39,462 bases of DNA. It comes from Crocinitomicaceae bacterium. Lineage in GTDB: Bacteria > Bacteroidota > Bacteroidia > Flavobacteriales_D > Crocinitomicaceae. Position numbers and translations under genes: made by a program. Position 1 is the first letter of the stretch. Each line of letters starts with the position of its first letter. Positions 7,474 through 16,400 of this stretch are shown piece after piece. The stretch spans positions 1 through 39,462 of the forward strand of contig JAIPCC010000014.1 in assembly GCA_021738405.1 (NCBI GenBank), read 5' to 3'. The notes under the pieces are model-generated. The model had not been told where the DNA came from. It searched no databases and was given only the letters and a program-made list of their open reading frames with translations.

Positions 7474-8312
7474 ACTACTACGAACTTCAAATCACAATCG
7501 GCTCTTTTGATGAATGGCACGATATCCTTGTGGCCTATCTCGCCGAGCTCGACTACGAGAGTTTTGTAGAGGAGACACCGATACTCAAAGCCTATATTCA
7601 AGAGGCGTACTACGATGGTCAAAAATTACAGACCTTATTGAAAGAAATGAACGAGAAAGGCGCACCAATTGCTACTTTTGAGCTCGCCTTATTGCCACAG
7701 CAGAACTGGAACGCTACTTGGGAGGCACAGTTTGAGCCGGTCATCATCAATGACAACTTGCGCATTGTAGCTCCTTTTCACACTTTAGCGCCAACAGACG
7801 GCATTGAAATCAAGATTTTGCCCAAAATGAGTTTCGGAACAGGTCATCATCAGACCACCCACCTGATATGCGAAAACATGCTGGCTTTGGAGCTTCAGGG
7901 CAAAAAAGTCCTGGACATGGGTGCTGGTACAGGCGTTTTGGCCATTTTGGCGGAGCGCTTGGGTGCAGCGCAAATAGATGCGATCGAAATCGAGGAGTGG
8001 TCTGCGGAGAATATCCTTGAAAATATTGCGCTCAATGGTAGTAATCATATTACAGCGATCCACGGCGGTGCACCTGAAATTCCATCGGAAGGTTACGAGG
8101 TGATACTCGCAAACATCAACAAAAACGTATTGCTCGACCAACTTCCGGTTTACGGCAGGGTTATTGCCCAACAAGGGCTACTGATGCTCAGCGGCTTTTT
8201 TGTAACCGATGCCCCAGACCTGATTGCAGCTGCTGCCAGAGTTGGTTTTGAATGGGTGAGAACCGATGCTCGCGAAAATTGGGCTGTAGTGCTCCTAAAA
8301 AAAATACCATGA
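7470..8312 (+). CDS. prmA: Ribosomal protein L11 methyltransferase
   Basis: The product is 280 residues from the ATG at 7470, which shares ATGA with the tpiA stop. An upstream in-frame start at 7452 lies inside tpiA and is less likely. PrmA methylates ribosomal protein L11 using S-adenosylmethionine in the cytoplasm. The N-terminal part (MNYYELQI...YLAELDYESFVEE) is the substrate-recognition domain. The catalytic domain carries MSFGTGHHQTTHL, the SAM-binding motif VLDMGAGTGVLAI, the acidic ribose-binding segment DAIEIEEW, and a VILANINKNVLL motif corresponding to the NIxxxxL active-site signature. It is translationally coupled at both ends: tpiA upstream, and the 1502-aa gene downstream, also through ATGA. 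Confidence 0.95.
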   Translation: MNYYELQITIGSFDEWHDILVAYLAELDYESFVEETPILKAYIQEAYYDGQKLQTLLKEMNEKGAPIATFELALLPQQNWNATWEAQFEPVIINDNLRIVAPFHTLAPTDGIEIKILPKMSFGTGHHQTTHLICENMLALELQGKKVLDMGAGTGVLAILAERLGAAQIDAIEIEEWSAENILENIALNGSNHITAIHGGAPEIPSEGYEVILANINKNVLLDQLPVYGRVIAQQGLLMLSGFFVTDAPDLIAAAARVGFEWVRTDARENWAVVLLKKIP

Positions 8313-11300
8313 AATCTTTCCTTTATTTGTTGTTTGGCTTGCTGCTAGCGTTGCCTTCTTTCTTTGCTCAAACTTTTCCTTTAGACCGCGATAAATTTGT
8401 CAAAACCTGGCAGCAACTTGTCGTGGAAGAAAGCGCACAAGCGTACCTCAAAGACCAGTTGCCACAACTCATCAAAGGTTCTACCCTCAACGATACCCAA
8501 TTCAAAAAATTGCAAGAAAACTGCAATCTGCTTCAAGCCAAAGATGTACCCACTTTTCCTGAGTTATTTGACTTTTTACAAGCAAGTATTGCCATTGTTC
8601 AAAATAAAATCAACCCTGAGCTCGCCAACCCCTGGACAAAATATGTTTTTGACTACGCCGCTAGCCCAGATGAGCAGCTGACGCAATTCCTCGATTTTTC
8701 TGTCGATTTTTTCAAGTATGGTGCCCTCTACAAAGAGCGCGATTTTTTGTGGAAAGCACAGGGCGGAACCCTGCGTTGGGTCGAGACCAAAAAATTATAC
8801 ATCGAGGCCACCGGTGTTGCCCTAAAATGCATCAAGTACGACGACAACAAGCGTCCTGAAGATTCAATTGTGGTTTACAACACCTCCGGCACCTTCGATA
8901 TGCAAACCAAGCGCTGGGAAGGTAAAAATGGAACGCTCACCTGGGAGAAGGTCAATTTGCCAAAATCCGAAACCTTCGCCACGCTCAAAACCTATAAAGC
9001 AGATTTATTGACGGCCAAACTCAAGGCCGATTCCGTTGCGTTATCCACGCCTTATTTTGCCACGCCTATTTTGGGCAAACTTTCCGACCTCACCACTTTA
9101 GATTTAGCTGAAAAAGAGTCGGCGCCACAATTCACTTCTTATGAAAAGCGCTTAAAAATCAATGAGTTGCGTCCGCAAATGGATTACGACGGCAGTTTTA
9201 CTCTTGAAGGCGCAGATTTCATCGGAAAGGGAGCGAGTGGCAAACCCGCCATGCTCTTGTTCAAGTGCGAAGGCAAAGTCCTCTTTGAAATCAGTGCCGC
9301 TGGTTTTGAGATGTCGCCACAGCAAATTTTGGCCAGAGGAGCGCGTGCGGTGCTGCGCTATAAAAACGGCGATTCCCTCAGCATTCAAGAGTGCTTCTTT
9401 ACCTTTGATGAAAAGCAACAGCAATTGCGTTTGGCAGCGGCTCAACGCGGCACCGACTACTTTCCATTTGTAGACAGCTACTTCAAATTGTATTGCTACG
9501 CGCCGGTACTCACCTGGAAAAAAGGCACCGCCGATCCTTATTATACTTTCGATGTCGGTACGGCCCAAGAGCGCAAAATGGCCCGCTTTGAATCCATGAA
9601 TTACTTTGACAAAGCGCTCTATTCTCGTTTTGCAGGGGCAGGGGCCAACAATCCGTTCCCTGTTTTTGCGCAATTAGTCGACAAACAAGGCAAAACGCTG
9701 TTCACAGAAGGCGAGTTGGCCAACGCGCTCAAGAAAACAATTGACCAAGTCAAGCCTTTATTTGTCGACCTCAGTGCAGCTGGTTTTCTGAGCGTCGATC
9801 CGGTGCAAAAGAAATTGCTGGTCACGCCCAAACTTTTGGCCTATGCTGCAGCCACACAAGGTAGCGGAGACTACGACAACCTCTTGGTGGTTTCCGACCT
9901 CAGAAAAGTGCAAACCACAGCCTATGCCAGTATTTCGTTAGACAAACAAGAGCTCATTTTCAGGGAGGTGGAGCAGATTACGCTTTCCGAAGCCCAGCAG
10001 GTGCGCATTTTCCCCGACACGAGTGTCGTGTACATGTATCAAAACAGAGACATCGGGTTTTCGGGGTGGCTCAAGGCCGGCAAATGCGAAATCCAAACCA
10101 ACTTCTCGAAGTTCGATTACGAACAGTTTTTGGTCAATTTACTCACCACCGAAAACACTGCTTTTCGCGTCAGACCGCTCAAAAAAGAAGACGGACAAGA
10201 ATCTATTCTGCTACTCAGTGAACTCAAGGGCGTGCGCGGAACACTCCGCATAGATGATCCGGATAACAAAGCCGGGAAAGCCACAGGCAATACGCATTTT
10301 CCGGTACTCAGTACAGTTGCACCGGGCAAGATTTTTTACAATGACCCTTCCATTCTCAAAGGCGCTTATGATTCTACACGGTTTTACTATGAGCTCGCCA
10401 TCTTTGAACTCGATAGCTTAGATAATTTTGCAGAAGCAACTTTTCAGCTCGATGGGCAATTGGTGTCATCGGGTATCTTCCCCAAAATGCAAGTTCCTGT
10501 ACGCATCATGAACGATTACTCGCTGGGTTTCATCACTACGGCGCCAAGTGAAGGTTATCCTTTCTATGAAACGAGTTCGCGCTACAAAAATCAAATTTAT
10601 TTGTCTCACAATGGCTTACAAGGTGCCGGAACCATTCAATTTTTGCACACCACAGCCATATCTAAAAAACTGACCTTTTTGCCCGATTCAACCATCGGTT
10701 TGGTGGCATTTTCAGGCCCTGAGCAAAAGACCGGTGTGCGTTATCCGCTGGCCAAATCAGAAAAAGCATACATGAGTTTTGAGCCGCGTCAAGAAAAGCT
10801 CAAGATTGCCAGTTACGGCAATGAACCCTTACTCATTTTTACGGAGGATGTATTGGTCGACGGTCAACTTTTGCTCGATAAAAAAGGCATGACCGGCAAG
10901 GGAACGTTGTTCTACAAAGAAGCCCAACTGGCAGCCCGCGACTTTGAATTCACGGACGTAGACATTCGCTCGCAAAATGCATCTTTTGCGCTGCGCAACC
11001 GCTTCTCAAGCTATGGAGAAAATCCTTTGGCTATACAGTCCGACGAAATGAAAGCCCACATCAGTTTTGCCAACCGCATCGGTGAATTTTCCTCCAACGG
11101 CACCAAACGCATCATGTTCCCTGCCAATGAATACTATTGTCAGATGGATAAATTTACCTGGTTCATCGATGGCGAGTCTCTAGACTTCAAGAAAAACAAA
11201 GGCGGCGAAACAACCTTTGAGAGTGGGGCGGACCTCGCGCGCAACAACTTCTATTCCACAAATGCCAAACAAGATTCACTGCAATTCAAGTCGCTTAGCG

Positions 11301-12817
11301 CCAAATACGACCTTAAAACCCAACTGATACTCTGCGATGCTGTCGAGTATATTCAGGTTGGCGATGCGCGCATCTTCCCAGATTCTTCTCGGGTGCGCAT
11401 CCGCAAGGCCGCTGCAATGGATACGCTTAAAAATGCAAAAGTCTTGGCCAATTACATCACGAAGTTCCATCAGTTTGAACAAGCCACACTGCACATCGCA
11501 GGGCGTTTGGCGTATGATGGCAATGGTGTTTATCCGTATTACGACCGCGACAGCAGCAAAAGCCTCATTGGCATTAAATCCTTGAGTTATGTGCAAACCA
11601 AAACGGTGGCCAAAGGAGAGATTCCAGAAAACGCGCAGTTTCAGCTCAGTCCTGAGTTCGCTTATTTTGGAAAAGTTCAAATTGAGGCCAATCATCCGGG
11701 CTTGCTGCTAGAAGGTTCCACTAAGCTTTCACATCCTTGCCAATACGACAAATCCTGGATGAGCTTCAAGGACACCATTTTAGCCAAACAAATTCAGATT
11801 CCTATCCCCGAAAAACCTACAGATGCCAAAGGCAATAGCTTGGCGCTCGGTTTTGTTTGGCGCGCCACCGAACGTGCGGATAGCATGCGCATTTATCCTG
11901 CCTTCTTATCGCAGCAAATTGGCGTAGCAGACCCGGGGCTTTTCCGCGTCTCGGGTTACCTCCAATACGATCAGCAAACCAAACAATTTGAGGTCGGTAG
12001 CAAAGCGCGCCTGGAACGCACGGACTCACTGAGCAATTTGTTGGTGTTGGCAGTTGAAAGCTGTGGTTTGTCAGGTTATGGCCACATCGATTTAGGCATC
12101 GCAACAGGTGAGGTCGATATCGATTTGTATGGCAAGATCAGCTATGATTCCGAAAAAAGAAAGACCCGAATAGCAGCCAATGCAAAAATTACGATGCCGC
12201 TAGACAACGCGGTCTGGACAGAAATGGCCAACCAATTCAAGGCTGCAGAAACGGCGCCCGAATGGAATATCAAAAAACCAATGGATGCTTTACTAAACAG
12301 CCTTACAGCGTGGTCTAACCCGAAAGATGCCCAAGAAGTGTTTAAAGATTTTGACGAAGAAAAATTGAAGAAAATGCCGAATACGCTTGAGCAAAGTCTG
12401 ATCTTGAGCGGAATCGTTCTCGAGAATTTCGGAAGCAATAAACCAAGTGCTAACAAGCAAGCAAAAGGTCTCATGAGCGAAGCCCAAAGTGTAGGCCTCA
12501 TCTCGATCAACGGTACGGCAATTGTGCAGCCCGTGACGCTCACGCAAGCTTATGTGCAAAGTTTTGGCGACGATGCCAATACAGCCTTTTATTGGTCCTT
12601 AGAAGCCTTTGACGGCACGAGCTATATCTTGGGTTATTCGCAGGAGAAAAAAGACGGCTTGCTGAGTGTGTATTCCACTAATGTCAAGCTATTGGCAGCT
12701 ATTGACGGCATCAAACCCGATAAAAGAAAGACCCGAAATTTCAATTACGAGAGCACCCAAGAACAGGAAGCTTCAAAAATTTTAGCTAAATTGAGGGCTT
12801 ATTTGCTAAATAAATAA
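8309..12817 (+). CDS. Very large exported protein of unknown function, 1502 aa
   Basis: The ATG at 8309 overlaps the prmA stop (ATGA) and begins a signal peptide (MKSFLYLLFGLLLALPSFFAQ), so the earlier in-frame start at 8252 is rejected. The mature protein has no further obvious membrane segment. An alpha-helical region (about 20-150) is followed by more than 1000 residues of beta-rich sequence with modules of the type G-x-L-x-(Y/F)-x-x-x-x-x-x-F. One module looks duplicated: VRIFPDTSVV near residue 564 and ARIFPDSSRV near 1019, each followed by a similar L-x-x-A then F-x-x-F-E pattern. The style recalls long beta-stack envelope proteins, but no catalytic motif, sorting domain or OmpA/SPOR anchor was recognised. 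A helical, Lys-rich C-terminus ends SKILAKLRAYLLNK. I do not recognise the family, though the gene looks intact. plsY follows after 5 bases. Confidence 0.85.
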   Translation: MKSFLYLLFGLLLALPSFFAQTFPLDRDKFVKTWQQLVVEESAQAYLKDQLPQLIKGSTLNDTQFKKLQENCNLLQAKDVPTFPELFDFLQASIAIVQNKINPELANPWTKYVFDYAASPDEQLTQFLDFSVDFFKYGALYKERDFLWKAQGGTLRWVETKKLYIEATGVALKCIKYDDNKRPEDSIVVYNTSGTFDMQTKRWEGKNGTLTWEKVNLPKSETFATLKTYKADLLTAKLKADSVALSTPYFATPILGKLSDLTTLDLAEKESAPQFTSYEKRLKINELRPQMDYDGSFTLEGADFIGKGASGKPAMLLFKCEGKVLFEISAAGFEMSPQQILARGARAVLRYKNGDSLSIQECFFTFDEKQQQLRLAAAQRGTDYFPFVDSYFKLYCYAPVLTWKKGTADPYYTFDVGTAQERKMARFESMNYFDKALYSRFAGAGANNPFPVFAQLVDKQGKTLFTEGELANALKKTIDQVKPLFVDLSAAGFLSVDPVQKKLLVTPKLLAYAAATQGSGDYDNLLVVSDLRKVQTTAYASISLDKQELIFREVEQITLSEAQQVRIFPDTSVVYMYQNRDIGFSGWLKAGKCEIQTNFSKFDYEQFLVNLLTTENTAFRVRPLKKEDGQESILLLSELKGVRGTLRIDDPDNKAGKATGNTHFPVLSTVAPGKIFYNDPSILKGAYDSTRFYYELAIFELDSLDNFAEATFQLDGQLVSSGIFPKMQVPVRIMNDYSLGFITTAPSEGYPFYETSSRYKNQIYLSHNGLQGAGTIQFLHTTAISKKLTFLPDSTIGLVAFSGPEQKTGVRYPLAKSEKAYMSFEPRQEKLKIASYGNEPLLIFTEDVLVDGQLLLDKKGMTGKGTLFYKEAQLAARDFEFTDVDIRSQNASFALRNRFSSYGENPLAIQSDEMKAHISFANRIGEFSSNGTKRIMFPANEYYCQMDKFTWFIDGESLDFKKNKGGETTFESGADLARNNFYSTNAKQDSLQFKSLSAKYDLKTQLILCDAVEYIQVGDARIFPDSSRVRIRKAAAMDTLKNAKVLANYITKFHQFEQATLHIAGRLAYDGNGVYPYYDRDSSKSLIGIKSLSYVQTKTVAKGEIPENAQFQLSPEFAYFGKVQIEANHPGLLLEGSTKLSHPCQYDKSWMSFKDTILAKQIQIPIPEKPTDAKGNSLALGFVWRATERADSMRIYPAFLSQQIGVADPGLFRVSGYLQYDQQTKQFEVGSKARLERTDSLSNLLVLAVESCGLSGYGHIDLGIATGEVDIDLYGKISYDSEKRKTRIAANAKITMPLDNAVWTEMANQFKAAETAPEWNIKKPMDALLNSLTAWSNPKDAQEVFKDFDEEKLKKMPNTLEQSLILSGIVLENFGSNKPSANKQAKGLMSEAQSVGLISINGTAIVQPVTLTQAYVQSFGDDANTAFYWSLEAFDGTSYILGYSQEKKDGLLSVYSTNVKLLAAIDGIKPDKRKTRNFNYESTQEQEASKILAKLRAYLLNK

Positions 12818-12822
12818 AATTA

Positions 12823-13455
12823 ATGACGCTCTTATTTGTTTTATTCACCGCTTATTTGCTCGGTAGTATCCCAACTGCTGTATGGGTTGGCCGCTATTTT
12901 AAAGGTATTGACATCCGCGAACACGGCAGTAAAAACGCCGGTGCAACCAACACCTTTCGCATCCTAGGCAAACGCTTTGGCTGGATGGTACTGCTCACCG
13001 ATGTCATCAAAGGCACTACCGCTGCTTGCTTACCCTATTTTTTAGCCCAAAGTGCTTTTAGTGGTTATAAAGACGAGTTTTTGATCTTGCAATTAGTGGG
13101 TGGTTTTAGTGCTGTAGTGGGTCATGTCTTCCCCATCTTTGCACAATTTAGAGGCGGCAAAGGCGTGGCTACTTCGCTCGGGATCGTCATTGGCATCAAT
13201 CCGCCAGCAGCTGCGGTTTGCTTGTCTTTGTTTCTGCTCGTCTTTCTCTCTACGCGTTATGTTTCGCTTGGCGCAATCATTTCTGCACTCTGCTTTCCGT
13301 TGGTTTCTTATTTTTTCATCCACAACGACACCCGTATCATGATCATCTTCACGATTGTACTCGGAACACTCGTCATTTGGGCACATCGAAAGAATATTGA
13401 GCGCTTGCTCAAAGGCACCGAAAACCGCATGAACCTTTTTGCCAAAAAATCGTAA
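12823..13455 (+). CDS. plsY: Glycerol-3-phosphate acyltransferase PlsY
   Basis: PlsY transfers an acyl group from acyl-phosphate to glycerol 3-phosphate at the inner membrane, the first acylation of phospholipid synthesis. The product is 210 residues with about five membrane helices. All three conserved cytoplasmic motifs are present: YLLGSIPTAVWVGR, HGSKNAGATNTFR, and GHVFPIFAQFRGGKGVATSLG. The C-terminus is basic (RKNIERLLKG, AKKS). It lies 5 bases after the 1502-residue exported protein gene and 23 before the 1600-residue gene, suggesting one transcript for lipid and envelope functions. Confidence 0.96.
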   Translation: MTLLFVLFTAYLLGSIPTAVWVGRYFKGIDIREHGSKNAGATNTFRILGKRFGWMVLLTDVIKGTTAACLPYFLAQSAFSGYKDEFLILQLVGGFSAVVGHVFPIFAQFRGGKGVATSLGIVIGINPPAAAVCLSLFLLVFLSTRYVSLGAIISALCFPLVSYFFIHNDTRIMIIFTIVLGTLVIWAHRKNIERLLKGTENRMNLFAKKS

Positions 13456-13478
13456 GCCTATAGGTTATTCTACTTATA

Positions 13479-16400
13479 GTGCGCACAAAAAGGCTCATTT
13501 ATTTCGTTTTCACTGTTTTGTTATTGGGGCAAAACCAAAGCGCTTTGGCACAAAGTCAGAGCAGCCTTGAGAAACGTGCCGCACAAGCCTTTGCGCAACA
13601 AAATTATAGCGCAGCCCTTGTAGATTATCGCCAATTACTGGCCAAAGACCAACAAAACCCAAACTTCAATTACCATTATGGCGTCTGCCTTTTTGAAGTA
13701 GACAATCACTTTGAAGCCGCCAAATATTTCGATGTAGCGCTAGGCCTCAAGCAAATTTCCGACCCCTTACTGTATTACTACCGCGCACAAATCTTTCAAG
13801 AACAATATTTCTTCGCGCAAGCAATTAAAGCCTACGAAAACTATCAACAGCTCAGTCAGCAAGCGAAAACACCACGAGATGTCAGCCGTCAAATTGCCGA
13901 ATGCCAGCGTGGCTTAAAAGAAGTATCGGCTTTCATCAGGCTACCGCTGCTCTCGCTACAGACAACAAAGAACCCCAAATTTTATTCAGCCTATCCATTT
14001 GCTCCGGATGATTATACCTTTTACGAGGCGCCTGAGGTGCACAGCAAGAATAACGCAAAGCACGCGCATGTGCCCGTTTATGCCTACAAGCGCGGAATGA
14101 AATACAGAATTTTAGCGTCGTATGGTCCAAAAGGCACACAGCTCGATTTATATATCCAAAAGAAAGACGCCAACAACAACTGGGGTAGCCCTCAGCTCAT
14201 CGGAGGTGGTGTCAATGACCCTTTAAGCAATGAGTCTTTTGGTTTTTATGATGCTGCCTCCCAAACACTCTATTTCAGTTCTACCGCGCAAAGCATTGGT
14301 GCACACGACTTATTCAAGGCCTCTTTTGAGCTCACGACCAACACGGCATCGGCAATTGAAAAAATGCCGTATCCCTACGCAAGCCCGAGCGATGACCTCT
14401 TTTATGTCTGCGATGCCGCGCAAAATCAGGCTTACTTTGCGACCTCCAGACAAGGCGTTGTGGGGCAGTACGAAATCTATACCTTGCAACTCGACGCGCC
14501 CGTTCGGTCCAACTTTGTATTTGCAGGCTTTTTTACAAATGAACTCCAACCCGAATCTAAAGCGCTGAGTCTTCAATTTACAGACCTGCTCACCAGCGAA
14601 GTCTATGGGCCTTTTGTTTCTGATGCCACGGGCGCATATCAAGTAGCATTGCCTCAAAAAGGTGATTTTTTACTCGAAATACAAGTAGACGGCGCTTCAA
14701 AAGTTTATCAAACGCGTTTCAGCATCCCCAACCTACAGCCGCAAACCATATTGCAACAACAAGTGCTGTATTTCAGCGACGAACTAGGCAAAGAACAGTG
14801 GCAGGTCCGCAACCAACTCCTCGAGCAAGATCCGGCCACCCAATTGGCAGGCTTTTCCAAACTCCAAATGAATGTCGCAAAAGGTGGGCTTCTGCAAGCC
14901 AAGACCTCAGCGCTCGAAAGCTCCAAGCCATTGCAAGTCTCTTTGGCCGCAACATTTGGTTTTGCTGCCCAAGATACCGCAGCGTTTGTCACTCAAATGA
15001 TAGACACCTTGCTGGCCGCCGAGGTAAGTCTGGAAAACCAAGTGCGCCTCATGGAGCTTTTACGCCAAGATTTCGAACAACAGCTCGATGTCCGAGAACA
15101 ACTCCTCGCCAAGTTAAGTCAGGCCATCACACAGCCTAGTTCTGCAAGTGAACGCGAAGAACTGCTCCAAGAATTAGCCGCGGTAGAAAGCGCATTGGCA
15201 TTCAATCAACGCTGGATCCAAATCAATCAGGCCGCCAATATTCCAGATTTGGTGCTCCTAGATACCCTGCGCGCCTTGAACGAACGCCATCAGGCTTTGC
15301 TACTTTCCGGTGATTCCCTTGGCTTACTCGCTGGCTGGACCCAACAACAAGCCGCCCTCCAACAATATTTGGAAATCGCCGCTTTCGATGGAGCCAGCGC
15401 ACTTGAAGCCGCAGCACTCGAACAGAAGCGTAGCTTGCAAAAGCTCATCCAAGAAGAAGCCGCCATTAAAGCCCAGCAGCAGCAAGTCGCACAGCAAATC
15501 AAGCAACTGCAAACCGCCTTACCGCTCCAATCCAAAAAAGAACAGGCCCAAACGCAATTACAAATCGCTGCACGCGAGCGCGAAAGCAAAGCCCTAGACG
15601 CCACCGCCACCCAATTGCGCTCAGAACGCGAAGCCGCCGCCGCCGAACTTCAAGTTTTCGACCAATCCTCCCGCAAAGCGGCCTATCTCAAAGCGGCCGA
15701 AAATCAAAGTCTGCCACAAATCAATCTCCAAAGCTCCTACGACGAATTATTGGCCCAATATGCCCAACAACAAGACCTTTCCCAAAACCTCAAGTCTCAA
15801 CTTGCCACCACGGAAAATGAGAATGTTTCAACCGTAACCAATCCAATTTCTTCCGAAAATGGGAATGTTTCTACCACAACTCCTGAAAATGGGAATCTAG
15901 GATCGAACCAAGAATTGGGGAATTCGGAGATCATCAATTCAAATCGAACCTCCACGGAGAACGGAAATACAACCTCTACCAATCCAATATCCTCGGAGAA
16001 TGGGAATCTTTCTACCACAACCAATCCAATTTCTTCCGAAAATGGGAATGTTTCAACCATAACGAATCCAATTTCTTCCGAAAATGGGAATGTTTCTACC
16101 ACAACTCCTGAAAATGGGAATCTAGGATCGAACCAAGAATTGGGGAATTCAGAGATCATCAATTCAAATCGAACCTCCACGGAGAACGGAAATACAACCT
16201 CTACCAATCCAATATCCTCGGAGAATGGGAATCTTTCTACCACAACCAATCCAATTTCTTCCGAAAATGGGAGTGTTTCAACCGCAACCAATCCAAATTC
16301 TTCCGAAAACGGGAACGTTTCAACCACCACTCCTGAAAATGGAAATTTAGGATCGAATCAAGAATTAGGGAATTCGGAGATCATCAATTCAAATCGTTCC

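Noticed and set aside
8252-8308. Upstream start for the 1502-aa protein
   Set aside because: It would add 19 residues before a clear signal peptide and lies inside prmA; the ATGA overlap supports 8309.
15797-16330. Long minus-strand open frame across the repeat tract (177 aa)
   Set aside because: It mirrors the 225-bp repeats of the plus-strand gene; repetition keeps the opposite frame open. No start context or homology is visible.
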